Shown one piece after another: positions 1 to 6,734 of a stretch of DNA of 16,624 bases. The position numbers were made by a program, and so were the translations under genes. Under the pieces are notes generated by a model. That model was not told the DNA's origin and did not search any database. It saw nothing but the letters and a program-made list of their open reading frames with translations. This DNA is from SAR116 cluster bacterium (lineage in GTDB: Bacteria; Pseudomonadota; Alphaproteobacteria; Puniceispirillales; UBA1172). The stretch's first letter is position 1; every line of letters starts with the position of its first letter. Location: the NCBI GenBank assembly GCA_002691725.1, contig NZIT01000013.1, forward strand, positions 1 to 16,624, in the 5' to 3' direction.

Positions 1-1
1 C

Positions 2-319
2 ATTGCTGCTCAACATACGCTTTATATTTCTCCTGAATTATTGATCTGGACAGTATCAGGGGAGGTTTTGCTGGTGGTAATTCTAGGCGGTATAGGCACC
101 TTGGTTGGGCCTGTCATTGGCGCTATTATCCTCATCATGATGAAACATGAATTATCCAATTATACCGATTACTGGCATATGATTGTCGGGGTTGTTCTGA
201 TCTTAGCGGTGCTGGCGGGCGGCCGAGGGGTTTATGGCCAGATCGAAGTTTGGCTAGAAGCCTTTTTCAAACCAAAAGCGCCAAAAAACCCAAAAGTAAA
301 GGAGCAAGACCTTGCTTAA
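2..319 (+). CDS. livM: Branched-chain amino-acid-type ABC transporter permease, C-terminal part (LivM-like)
   Basis: This is the last 105 codons of an inner-membrane permease; the reading frame is open from the left edge, so the gene begins outside the window. The visible part starts AAQHTLYISPELLIWTVSGE and continues with the glycine-rich ILGGIGTLVGPVIGA stretch typical of the LivM C-terminus. A further hydrophobic helix (around IVGVVLILAVLAGG) and a lysine-rich cytoplasmic tail follow. LivM-type subunits form the transmembrane pore of HAAT-family importers with LivH and are powered by LivG and LivF, which are encoded directly downstream. Its stop codon overlaps the livG start by a few bases, so the genes are translationally coupled. 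The transported substrate (branched-chain amino acid, amide, urea or another amino compound) cannot be told from this fragment. Confidence 0.9.
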   Translation: MAAQHTLYISPELLIWTVSGEVLLVVILGGIGTLVGPVIGAIILIMMKHELSNYTDYWHMIVGVVLILAVLAGGRGVYGQIEVWLEAFFKPKAPKNPKVKEQDLA

Positions 320-1049
320 GGTTGATCAGCTATCAAAGGATTTTGGCGGGCTGCAAGTCATCCGCGACCTGTCTTTTCAGGTTACTGATGGCGAAAGACG
401 GGTCATATTGGGCCCTAATGGCGCCGGCAAGACAACGCTGTTTCATTTACTAACAGGCGTTGAGCAAGCCAGTTCAGGCAATATATTTTTTGCTGGCACC
501 GATATTAGTTCCATGGACGCGGTTGGACGCGCCAGCATCGGCATTGCCCGTAGTTATCAAAAAAATAATCTCTTTGAAAACCTCACCATTCGGGAAAATC
601 TGATGCTTGCCGCCAGCGCCGCGACAGGCAAATCCAACTGGTTTTTGCGTGATTCTAGCCACCATGCCGATGTGAGATCGCGCATTGAAGAAACCGCTGA
701 AATGGTTGCGCTAAGTGATCAGTTGGACATCATGGTTAATGCTATTTCATATGGGTGCCGCCGCCAATTAGAGGTCGGTTTAGCCTTGGCCACCAAGCCG
801 TCTTTGTTATTAATGGATGAACCAACATCAGGCGTTGGCCCGGCCATGATTGACAGATTTCATCACCTGCTTGATAGCTTGCCCAGAGATATCACCGTCT
901 TGATTATCGAACATGATATGGATTTAGCGTTCAGTATTGCTGACCGCATCACGGTTCTGAACTTTGGGGAAAAAGTATTTGAGGGCACGCCAGCAGAAAC
1001 TCGCGGTAACGCAACGGTCAGACAAATCTATCTAGGTGAGGCAAAATAA
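312..1049 (+). CDS. livG: Branched-chain amino-acid-type ABC transporter ATP-binding protein (LivG-like)
   Basis: A cytoplasmic ATPase of 245 residues that energises the HAAT importer together with LivF. Walker A is GPNGAGKTT (residues 34-42), the Q-loop glutamine lies near residue 83, Walker B is LLLMDE (165-170) and the switch histidine is in IIEHDMD (H201). The signature segment reads ISYGCRRQLE (145-154), where LivG proteins usually have a form such as LSYGQQR; the Cys there is unusual. The start is TTG at 312, overlapping the livM stop and preceded by GGAG at 301-304 with 7-base spacing. The C-terminal part NFGEKVFEGTPAE followed by a short tail ending YLGEAK is characteristic of LivG. 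The livF gene begins 2 bases after the stop. Confidence 0.93.
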   Translation: MLKVDQLSKDFGGLQVIRDLSFQVTDGERRVILGPNGAGKTTLFHLLTGVEQASSGNIFFAGTDISSMDAVGRASIGIARSYQKNNLFENLTIRENLMLAASAATGKSNWFLRDSSHHADVRSRIEETAEMVALSDQLDIMVNAISYGCRRQLEVGLALATKPSLLLMDEPTSGVGPAMIDRFHHLLDSLPRDITVLIIEHDMDLAFSIADRITVLNFGEKVFEGTPAETRGNATVRQIYLGEAK

Positions 1050-1051
1050 CG

Positions 1052-1750
1052 ATGCTTGAACTCGATCAGATAGAAAGCGGATATGGTGAGACTAAGGTGC
1101 TACATGGGGTTAGCTTGACCATTGCGGCAGGCCAGACCCATGCTGTGCTTGGACGCAATGGTGTTGGCAAAACCACGACCCTGAAAACCGTGGCAGGACA
1201 GATACCCACTGATCACGGCGCTATCCGTTTGCGCGGCGCGGATATCCATACTCTGCCGTCATATGCGATCGCCCAGCAAGGCATAGCCTATGTTCCCGAA
1301 ACGCGAGATATTTTTGGGGCTTTGACGGTTCGGGAAAATCTGCAACTAGCCAGCCGCTTAGCAAAACCAGAAGCAAGCTGGACGATTGAAGATACCATTC
1401 AGTTTTTCCCACAACTGGCGCAACGCCTTGATCATGGCGGGCATCAATTATCTGGCGGTGAGCAGCAAATGCTGGCAATCGGGCGCGCCTTAATGACAGG
1501 GCCTGATATTCTGATCTTGGATGAGCCAACAGAAGGCTTGGCGCCTATCATTATTGAAGCGATTTTTGAAAAATTAGCTGATCTTAAATCACGCGGTATG
1601 ACCATTTTACTGGTTGAGCAGAACTTGCATTTTGCCCTTAGACTTGCTGATCAGGTTAGCTTGATGAGCCGGGGGCAAATTGTCTGGCAAGGCACCCCTG
1701 AGTCAATAAAGACCGACCACAAATCGCAAGCACGTTGGCTTGGTGTTTAA
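1052..1750 (+). CDS. livF: Branched-chain amino-acid-type ABC transporter ATP-binding protein (LivF-like)
   Basis: The second ATPase of the importer, 232 residues, the usual LivF length. Walker A is GRNGVGKTT (34-42), the signature is LSGGEQQ (133-139) and Walker B is ILILDEPTEGLAP (153-165). The position of the switch histidine carries Gln in LLVEQNL (residue 190), which is normal for LivF and separates it from LivG. The segment VPETRDIFGALTVREN is also LivF-like. It starts with ATG 2 bases after livG and is the last gene of this operon: the following sequence holds only minus-strand ORFs, one of which (stop at 1747) overlaps the livF end by 4 bases. No convincing rho-independent terminator was found after it. 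Confidence 0.93.
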   Translation: MLELDQIESGYGETKVLHGVSLTIAAGQTHAVLGRNGVGKTTTLKTVAGQIPTDHGAIRLRGADIHTLPSYAIAQQGIAYVPETRDIFGALTVRENLQLASRLAKPEASWTIEDTIQFFPQLAQRLDHGGHQLSGGEQQMLAIGRALMTGPDILILDEPTEGLAPIIIEAIFEKLADLKSRGMTILLVEQNLHFALRLADQVSLMSRGQIVWQGTPESIKTDHKSQARWLGV

Positions 1751-1875
1751 TCTGAACCATAGCCACGCTCAATGGCTTCACTCACAGCCGCCGCATCAAG
1801 GGTCAGGGTGAAAACAAGGCTTCCCCCCCCTTCGGTAACGGTTGTTATATCATTAGTGGTGGTTAAACGTGCCAT
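1747..1875 (-). CDS. Small hypothetical ORF with a G8 tract (possible gene fragment)
   Basis: A 42-residue minus-strand reading frame beginning MARLTTTNDI and ending ERGYGSD. It is preceded by AGGAAAGG about 9 bases before the ATG, a credible ribosome binding site. Residues 13-26 (VTEGGGSLVFTLTL) resemble one strand pair of Calx-beta or other extracellular beta-sandwich repeats, so this may be a leftover of a larger surface protein. It contains a run of eight G on the coding strand (C8 at 1823-1830), a possible slippage site. It lies 26 bases downstream of the neighbouring lipobox ORF on the same strand and overlaps the livF stop. Expression and function are unknown. Confidence 0.3.
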   Translation of the reverse strand: MARLTTTNDITTVTEGGGSLVFTLTLDAAAVSEAIERGYGSD

Positions 1876-1890
1876 TGATCTAAATCCTTT

Positions 1891-1904
1891 CCTGTTACCT
1901 GTTA
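1891..1904. repeat. Exact 7-bp tandem duplication over a stop codon
   Basis: CCTGTTA occurs twice in immediate succession (1891-1897 and 1898-1904). On the minus strand the second copy contains the TAA stop of the ORF at 1902-2423. Confidence 0.75.
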
Positions 1905-2423
1905 GATAATGTCATAGCCGAGGTCAGCGACAGGCAGGACCTGCAAACCATCAGCGAAGCCTTCACCGAAATAGTTCCGCACAAGGCTCAGATCGGTTAC
2001 CTGGTTTGTCGCAAAATCAAAATCAGAATAATACTCACCGACATAGTGTTTTAATTCTTTATTCAAAGTTCCATCACTATTAACGTTTGAGACATGATCT
2101 CCATCGATCCAGTTGATGGTTAGTATTGTACCTGCTTCTGTTCCAGTTGCACCATCTTCTCTACCGCCGCCACATCCGGTCAGGGCCAGGCCGGAAAGCG
2201 TCCATAAATAACTGCTCCGCGAAAGGGATGCTTTAATGGAATGTGATCCTGACTGGCAAGGGTCAGGCCAGAGCGGCCGCAGGTTTGCTAATGAGGAGGC
2301 ATGCCAGTGGGGCAACCACATAAGCCCCGTGGCGGAATGACTATCGCGAGTATCCTTTGAAGCGCCCAGAGAAGGGATAGTGATATCCCAATCAAGGGCG
2401 CCGTTTTTACCATTCTTAGACAA
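1902..2423 (-). CDS. Hypothetical protein with an internal lipobox (possible degraded lipoprotein gene)
   Basis: A 173-codon open frame on the minus strand, opening with TTG at 2423; the first in-frame ATG is at 2321. Residues 66-84 (ASLSRSSYLWTLSGLALTG then C84) look like a lipoprotein signal: basic residue, hydrophobic stretch, lipobox LTGC, then GGG. Lipoprotein signals normally sit at the very N-terminus, but here about 65 residues of unusual composition (rich in Trp, His and Ser) precede it. The upstream part may therefore be non-native, or the true start may be a non-standard codon nearer the lipobox. A separate short frame starting with ATG at 2442 (MKKDHRFV then stop) abuts it, compatible with an indel. 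The C-terminal half is acidic and aromatic. No family is recognised. Confidence 0.35.
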   Translation of the reverse strand: MSKNGKNGALDWDITIPSLGASKDTRDSHSATGLMWLPHWHASSLANLRPLWPDPCQSGSHSIKASLSRSSYLWTLSGLALTGCGGGREDGATGTEAGTILTINWIDGDHVSNVNSDGTLNKELKHYVGEYYSDFDFATNQVTDLSLVRNYFGEGFADGLQVLPVADLGYDII

Positions 2424-2514
2424 AACGGTGGTCTTTCTTCATTAATTAAAAACGTAATAAAGACCCACTCACTAAATTATATAACGCAACCATTTGCCCT
2501 GATTTAAGGGGCGA

Positions 2515-2529
2515 CTTGCTTAAAGCAAG
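2515..2529. promoter_or_regulatory. Short perfect inverted repeat, operator-like
   Basis: CTTGCTT, one central A, then AAGCAAG: 7-bp arms around a single base. It has the geometry of a dimer binding site rather than of a terminator, because there is no loop. It lies about 90 bases upstream of the minus-strand ORF at 1902-2423. No regulator is identified. Confidence 0.25.
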
Positions 2530-2628
2530 ATAACTTGAAGTTCTATATAATCGGCAAATTAAACTCTAATAACGACATCTGCGCAATAAATAATTTTACC
2601 GTGTTTGATGAAAGCAAGATTTGACTCG

Positions 2629-2654
2629 ATCCGTTCCCCCTTGAGTGAACGGAT
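2629..2654. repeat. 8-bp inverted repeat with a 10-base loop
   Basis: ATCCGTTC (2629-2636) and GAACGGAT (2647-2654) are perfect complements separated by 10 bases. It lies just beyond the 3' end of the integrase remnant on the minus strand. No T-run follows on the minus strand, so a terminator role is doubtful. It could be part of a recombination or mobile-element end. Confidence 0.3.
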
Positions 2655-2704
2655 TTGTGGTGTGCTTTTGATTTATGCTGTTTCGGGGGTTTGGCAGGTT
2701 ACGG

Positions 2705-3064
2705 TTATTTTGTTAGTAGCTTTGAGGAGATTTCCACCACGGCCTCAAAAGAGACATCAGCCTGATCGGCGCAGACTTTCTCCGGTGATACGGCAAGGGC
2801 AAGGGCATTGAGCTTGCGGCGGGCGGTCTTACGGGCTTCATCAAGGCTCATTAAGGCTCATGGAGGCTCATGTCGTCGGCATTAACGATGGGTTCATAGA
2901 CCTCGCACTGGCAGATCAACTGGCTGAAGAACAAAACTCCGTTGTCCTTGCGGAGTGATGCGCAAAAGAAAGCCTTTTAATTTTCGATCACGGATAATAT
3001 AGTTTTTCCTGCGGGTTCGGGCTCGTGAGACCAGCAATAGGGTAGGGGAACAGATTGTCATCAT
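2705..3064 (-). pseudogene. Frameshifted N-terminal remnant of a tyrosine-recombinase (phage-type) integrase
   Basis: Three frames read in succession on the minus strand. Segment 1 (2894-3064, 56 codons) contains NYIIRDRKLKGFLLRITPQG followed by QRSFVLQ, matching the N-terminal arm-DNA-binding domain pattern of phage integrases (family consensus like YxVRDxxLKGFGVRVTPxGxKSFVLQ). Segment 2, in another frame, gives CQCEVYEPIVNADDMSLHEP then stop. Segment 3 gives MSLDEARKTARRKLNALALA and continues to SSKLLTK and a stop at 2705; SLxEARKxARxxL is the usual next integrase block. Removing two of three 10-bp repeat units at 2842-2871 joins segments 2 and 3 in frame as NADDMSLDEARKTA. An AAGGAGGT site (3066-3073) sits just upstream of ATGATG. 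The core and catalytic domain (R..HxxR..Y) is absent, so this cannot be an active recombinase. Confidence 0.72.
2842..2871. repeat. 10-bp tandem repeat, three units, inside the integrase remnant
   Basis: On the minus strand the units are ATGAGCCTCC, ATGAGCCTTA and ATGAGCCTTG, followed by a partial ATGA. Ten is not a multiple of three, so the expansion from one to three units (20 bp) shifts the frame and creates a stop. Confidence 0.85.
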
Positions 3065-3218
3065 GACCTCCTTTTTTAGGGTAAGATTCGCTCTTGAACC
3101 CTCCCAATTTCAAAAAGTGTCATGATGATTACTAAATTTTATCAATATTTTAACAGCCATACTGCGTGATTGATATGTTATAGTATTGGTCACGTTAAGG
3201 GGACGGTATGAGGATAAT

Positions 3219-4082
3219 ATGCGGCTGATCACATGTAAATATAATGGCGTTACCATAGCAGGAGTGCTGGCTGATGATCAGGTCATTGTCAAAGCAGAAG
3301 GCGATGATGCGATCTATGCTGTCCGCCAAATGATTGAACAAGAACAGGGCGCGACGCCATGGTTAGGCGGTGATGCCACTATCCCTCTCAATGCCGTTAA
3401 GCTCTTAGCCCCTATTCCTGAACCTCGGCGAAATATATTTTGTGTTGGGCTGAATTATCATGATCATGCCAAAGAATATCACGCCTCCGATTTTGATAAA
3501 TCTGATAAGCCTGCAATTCCCTCTGCGCCTGTTATATTCACCAAAGCCACAACTAGCGTCATAGGGCCTGATGCCCCCATTCGGTCTGACCTCGATTATA
3601 GCAAATCTGTTGATTATGAATGTGAGCTATGTATTGTTGTCAAAAAAACCGCGCATCAGGTGAAGGCGGCGGCGGCTGAGGATTATATTTTTGGCTATAC
3701 CCTGCTTAATGATGTCACGGCGCGGCAAATCCAACAAGATCATAATCAGTGGTTTCTGGGCAAAAGCCTCGATAGTTTTGCGCCTATGGGGCCGGCCATC
3801 GTCACCCCTGATGAGCTGCCTGATATGGGAAGCCGGCAAATCTCTACCACCGTTAATGATGAGCTAAGACAACAATCCACCTTGTCTCAACTGATTTTTG
3901 ATATCCCGACCTTAATCGAAACGCTGACTAAAACTATGACGCTCTTGCCCGGTGATATTATTGCCACCGGAACACCTGTTGGCGTTGGTCTTGGCTTCAC
4001 GCCACCGAAATTTCTCAAAGCCGGTGATCACGTCACCGTCTCTTTTGATGGTATTGGTGATTTGACCAATCCGGTGATATAA
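3219..4082 (+). CDS. Fumarylacetoacetate hydrolase family protein
   Basis: A 287-residue member of the FAH superfamily, metal-dependent enzymes that cleave or isomerise beta-diketo acids (acylpyruvate hydrolase, HHDD isomerase/OPET decarboxylase and relatives). The N-terminal domain begins [17 protein letters not shown], and the FAH core opens with [16 protein letters not shown] (72-87). The metal-ligand set is visible as E134 and E136 in [10 protein letters not shown] and D165 in [11 protein letters not shown]. The family C-terminus [15 protein letters not shown] is at 243-257. I chose ATG 3219 because GAGGAT lies 4-5 bases upstream and the residues from there match normal FAH starts; the frame stays open to a TTG at 3186, which would add 11 atypical residues. 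It is followed after 28 bases by upp. The substrate cannot be assigned; aromatic-acid degradation or acylpyruvate hydrolysis are the usual possibilities. Confidence 0.9.
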   Translation: MRLITCKYNGVTIAGVLADDQVIVKAEGDDAIYAVRQMIEQEQGATPWLGGDATIPLNAVKLLAPIPEPRRNIFCVGLNYHDHAKEYHASDFDKSDKPAIPSAPVIFTKATTSVIGPDAPIRSDLDYSKSVDYECELCIVVKKTAHQVKAAAAEDYIFGYTLLNDVTARQIQQDHNQWFLGKSLDSFAPMGPAIVTPDELPDMGSRQISTTVNDELRQQSTLSQLIFDIPTLIETLTKTMTLLPGDIIATGTPVGVGLGFTPPKFLKAGDHVTVSFDGIGDLTNPVI

Positions 4083-4110
4083 TGCGCCGAAACAACAGAG
4101 AAATATAGCT

Positions 4111-4746
4111 ATGCCAACACCAGAGATTACCTATATTCAGCATCCCTTAATCCAACATAAGCTGACGCTGATGCGGGATAGCAATACCCCATCATCCGAT
4201 TTTCGCCAGCTCTTGCGTGAGATTAGCCACCTGATGGCCTATGAAGTCTGCCGTGATCTGGACACCGAAATGGTTCAGATCAATACCCCGCTAGAGGCCA
4301 TGGCATCACCTAAACTGAAAGGCAAAAAGCTTTGTCTTGTGTCCATCTTGCGCGCTGGCAACGGTCTCCTTGAAGGTATGCATGAGCTTGTCCCATCGGC
4401 GCGGGTTGGTCATATTGGGCTTTATCGTGATCCGGAAACCTTGAACCCTGTTCAATATTATTTGAAATTGCCCGATCAGATAGATATGCGTCTTACTATT
4501 GTTGTTGACCCTATGCTGGCGACTGGCCATTCGGCGATAGCAGCGGTTCAGCGATTGAAAGAAAACGGCGCGTCACATATTAAGTTCGTCTGTCTGTTAG
4601 CGGCACCAGAAGGCATTGATGCTTTTGCGTCCGCGCATCCAGATGTGCCAATCTATACCGCCGCCATAGACCGTGAGCTTAATGATCATGGCTATATCAT
4701 GCCAGGACTAGGCGATGCTGGTGACCGGATTTATGGCACTAAATAA
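4111..4746 (+). CDS. upp: Uracil phosphoribosyltransferase
   Basis: Pyrimidine salvage enzyme: uracil plus PRPP gives UMP and pyrophosphate, in the cytoplasm. The 211 residues match the family length. [13 protein letters not shown] (78-90) is the conserved loop with the Arg-Ala-Gly motif, [12 protein letters not shown] (131-142) is the PRPP-binding loop, and [18 protein letters not shown] (194-211) is the uracil-binding C-terminus, essentially canonical. Position 88 region Leu-Leu-Glu-Gly-Met also fits. The ribosome binding site is weak (only ACAGAGAAA upstream), which suits translation from a transcript shared with the preceding FAH-family gene. It ends convergently against the PhyH gene, with a 17-bp tandem duplication in the 24-base gap. 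Confidence 0.96.
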   Translation: MPTPEITYIQHPLIQHKLTLMRDSNTPSSDFRQLLREISHLMAYEVCRDLDTEMVQINTPLEAMASPKLKGKKLCLVSILRAGNGLLEGMHELVPSARVGHIGLYRDPETLNPVQYYLKLPDQIDMRLTIVVDPMLATGHSAIAAVQRLKENGASHIKFVCLLAAPEGIDAFASAHPDVPIYTAAIDRELNDHGYIMPGLGDAGDRIYGTK

Positions 4747-4748
4747 CA

Positions 4749-4782
4749 GCAGCTTAATCATGGCCGCAGCTTAATCATGACC
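4749..4782. repeat. 17-bp tandem duplication at the convergent upp/phyH junction
   Basis: Two adjacent 17-bp units, GCAGCTTAATCATGGCC (4749-4765) and GCAGCTTAATCATGACC (4766-4782), identical at 16 of 17 positions. The second unit carries the stop codon of the minus-strand dioxygenase (complement of 4771-4773). Confidence 0.9.
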
Positions 4783-5574
4783 AATATCAAAATTATTCCC
4801 TGCTTTATCGACGCCATTAATCAGATATAGCGGCCGTGTCCCGTAGCCTTGCTTAGGGTGTTTTTTGCCAATCTCTGCCCCTAAGACATGATCATAATAA
4901 CTCGATGCTGGCATCAGCCGAATGATAAAGGCGGCACGGCGGCGATCAGTCTGATTAGCGGTCGAGCCGTGAATCATATAAACATCATGAAAAGAAACCT
5001 GTCCTGCCCGAATGATTAACGGGGTGGCCGTATCAGCATCAAAATGCTCTTTGTCACAAATCAAATTAATGGTTTTATCATCACCCTCAACCCAAGAATG
5101 GCTGAATAGTTTATGCGCTTTATGTGAGCCGGGGATAAACTGCATAGGCCCATTATCTGCTGTCACATCATCTAAAGGTATCCAAACCGTCAGCACTTCA
5201 AGCGGTTTAATGGGATAATACTCACCATCTTGATGCCAAGGCGTTTGCTTGCCGCCAAAGGCTGGCTTACCAAAAATGGTTGTGCCCCATAAGATAATAT
5301 CCTCACCAATCAACTGGCTGGCGGTCGAAACAATGCTGGGATGGGCGGCAAACTCAAGCCATTTTTCAGACCCAATAACGCCCATAGAGCCACCATTTGT
5401 TTGATGAGGTGCCATCATGATATCCGATTGCAGATGACTGTTTCGGTCAAGTAATACCTGATATTCTTCGCGCATTTCGGCAATCAGCTCAGCTGGCAAT
5501 TCCCATCTAGGAACAATCCAGCCTTGTTCTTTATAGGTGCTAAGCTCGGCCTTGGTCAGCTGTGTATCCATCAT
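4771..5574 (-). CDS. Phytanoyl-CoA dioxygenase (PhyH) family Fe(II)/2-oxoglutarate oxygenase
   Basis: A 267-residue cytoplasmic oxygenase with the double-stranded beta-helix signature of the PhyH family. The iron-binding facial triad is visible as H114 and D116 in PWHQDGEYY and H202 in YMIHGSTANQ. The Arg-rich block DRRRAAFIIRL (210-220) supplies the residue that normally salt-bridges 2-oxoglutarate. TVWIPLDDVTADNGPMQFIPGSH (129-151) is the highly conserved mid-section. Such enzymes hydroxylate many small substrates (amino-acid derivatives, ectoine, phosphonates, antibiotic intermediates), and the substrate is not visible here. Start: ATGATG preceded by AAGGGAT; either ATG is possible. It is divergent from a ureohydrolase gene with 156 bases between them, so co-regulation and a shared nitrogen-compound substrate are reasonable guesses. 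Confidence 0.88.
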   Translation of the reverse strand: MMDTQLTKAELSTYKEQGWIVPRWELPAELIAEMREEYQVLLDRNSHLQSDIMMAPHQTNGGSMGVIGSEKWLEFAAHPSIVSTASQLIGEDIILWGTTIFGKPAFGGKQTPWHQDGEYYPIKPLEVLTVWIPLDDVTADNGPMQFIPGSHKAHKLFSHSWVEGDDKTINLICDKEHFDADTATPLIIRAGQVSFHDVYMIHGSTANQTDRRRAAFIIRLMPASSYYDHVLGAEIGKKHPKQGYGTRPLYLINGVDKAGNNFDIGHD

Positions 5575-5616
5575 TATATCCCTTATTCTGCTCCCCCATA
5601 TTAGTCTTGTCTAAAT

Positions 5617-5639
5617 TTTTACACAGATTTCTGTTAAAA
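5617..5639. promoter_or_regulatory. Imperfect palindrome in the divergent dioxygenase/ureohydrolase promoter region
   Basis: TTTTA, C, ACAGA, TT, TCTGT, TAAAA: 10-bp arms with one extra base on the left arm. It sits in the 156-base divergent intergenic region, a likely place for an operator controlling both genes. No regulator gene is adjacent, so the assignment rests on symmetry and location only. Confidence 0.35.
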
Positions 5640-5730
5640 CAAGTCTTTTATCATCACTATTGCTTGCGTGCTTGTTCAGGATGTCAGTTTTGCTATCGTG
5701 GACGAATGTGAGATATGAGGAGATCAAGGT

Positions 5731-6687
5731 ATGACGCAAAAAGCAAACTTGGCCGCATTGTTCGGCGCCACCGATGCCAGCACTTTTTTAGGATTGGCGG
5801 CGGTCTCACTGACTGATCATATTGACGCGTCCTCTGTATTTTTGGGGGTGCCTTGCGCCACACCCTATGCCGCTGTTGGTGCTTATGCAGCTCAAGGCCC
5901 TGCCTCAATTCGCAAGGGCGGCGCTTCACTAACCGCTAATCTGGATAGATATAATTTTGATCTTGGCGGCCCTGTCTTCCCCAACGGCGTCAAAGCCGCT
6001 TGTGATGCTGGCGATCTGAGCTGGAGCGATGAAGATTTTGCTGCTAATCGGGCGCTAATCAGTAATGCCATTAAACATATCATTGCCCATAAAGCTGTGC
6101 CTGTTTTGGTTGGCGGCGATGATTCTATCCCTATCCCGATGCTGGCAGCGTTAGCAGAGACAGGAAAACGCTACACCATCCTTCAAATTGACGCGCATAT
6201 TGATTGGCGGGATACACATATGGGGGAGGATATGGGATTATCATCAACGATGCGGCGAGCCTCTGAGATGCCGCATATTGATACCATTATTCAAGTCGGC
6301 GCGCGAGGCATTGGCTCTGCCCATCCCGATGATATGGCGGCGGCATGCGCATGGGGAGCGCAATTTTACCCAGCCGATCAGATCATGACCGACGGCATTG
6401 CCCCTGTTCTCAACGCTATTCCTGATGATCAAGAGCTGGTGATCTGTTTTGATATTGATGCGCTTGATCCATCCCTTGCGCCCAACACCATTGGTCGAGC
6501 CCCTGGCGGATTGATGTATCATCATGCTCTTGGTCTGATCAAAGGGGCGGCGGCAAAGACCCGTATTGCGGCCATGGATTTTGCTGAGATTCTGCCAGAG
6601 GCCGATATTGATGGTATTGGTGGATTGACCGTATCACGACTAATCGCTGCCAGCATGGGCATTCTCGCTCGACAGGAAGCTGAATAA
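5731..6687 (+). CDS. Ureohydrolase (arginase/agmatinase/guanidinobutyrase family) with variant GGDDS motif
   Basis: A 318-residue member of the family that hydrolyses guanidino groups to urea using two Mn or other metal ions. QIDAHIDWRD (152-161) holds ligands D154, H156 and D158, and CFDIDALDPSLAP (239-251) holds D241 and D243. E286 in DFAEILPE matches the late conserved Glu. The first motif reads VGGDDSIPIP (127-136) instead of the usual GGDHS, so the metal-binding histidine is replaced by D131. The start ATG has GAGGAG 8 bases upstream. Overall form is closer to agmatinase, guanidinobutyrase and related bacterial enzymes than to arginase. The ThDP decarboxylase at 11707-13320 would fit a guanidinobutyrate substrate, but they are 5 kb apart. 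Substrate unproven. Confidence 0.87.
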   Translation: MTQKANLAALFGATDASTFLGLAAVSLTDHIDASSVFLGVPCATPYAAVGAYAAQGPASIRKGGASLTANLDRYNFDLGGPVFPNGVKAACDAGDLSWSDEDFAANRALISNAIKHIIAHKAVPVLVGGDDSIPIPMLAALAETGKRYTILQIDAHIDWRDTHMGEDMGLSSTMRRASEMPHIDTIIQVGARGIGSAHPDDMAAACAWGAQFYPADQIMTDGIAPVLNAIPDDQELVICFDIDALDPSLAPNTIGRAPGGLMYHHALGLIKGAAAKTRIAAMDFAEILPEADIDGIGGLTVSRLIAASMGILARQEAE

Positions 6688-6705
6688 GATGCTGGCTGAT
6701 ACCTG

Positions 6706-6734
6706 CTGAATTAACAGCCTGAATCAACAGCCTG
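6706..6734. repeat. 13-bp tandem duplication at a convergent gene junction
   Basis: CTGAATTAACAGC (6706-6718) and CTGAATCAACAGC (6719-6731) differ at one position, with CTG continuing into a third partial unit. The TGA stop of the minus-strand gene (complement of 6724-6726) lies in the second unit. Confidence 0.8.

Larger units (their letters stand above)
2424..2704. other. Stretch without a recognisable gene between the lipobox ORF and the integrase remnant
   Basis: I see no convincing coding sequence, tRNA or insertion-sequence end here. It is AT-rich near 2440-2600 and could carry the minus-strand promoter for the downstream ORFs. It contains two short perfect inverted repeats, listed separately. 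A plus-strand frame at 2605-2811 (68 codons) is open but lies mostly antisense to the integrase remnant and has no protein-like features. Confidence 0.5.

Noticed and set aside
2605..2811. 68-codon plus-strand ORF
   Set aside because: It is mostly antisense to the integrase remnant, has an odd Arg/Pro-rich end, and no ribosome binding site or family likeness.
2894..3064. Segment 1 of the integrase remnant as a functional small DNA-binding protein
   Set aside because: It has a strong ribosome binding site, but the neighbouring frames continue the integrase sequence, so decay is the simpler reading; expression data would be needed to revive the idea.
2431..3218. tRNA gene as integrase target site
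   Set aside because: I looked for a tRNA-like TTC-loop and acceptor stem near the integrase remnant and saw none; no direct-repeat att pair could be identified by eye.
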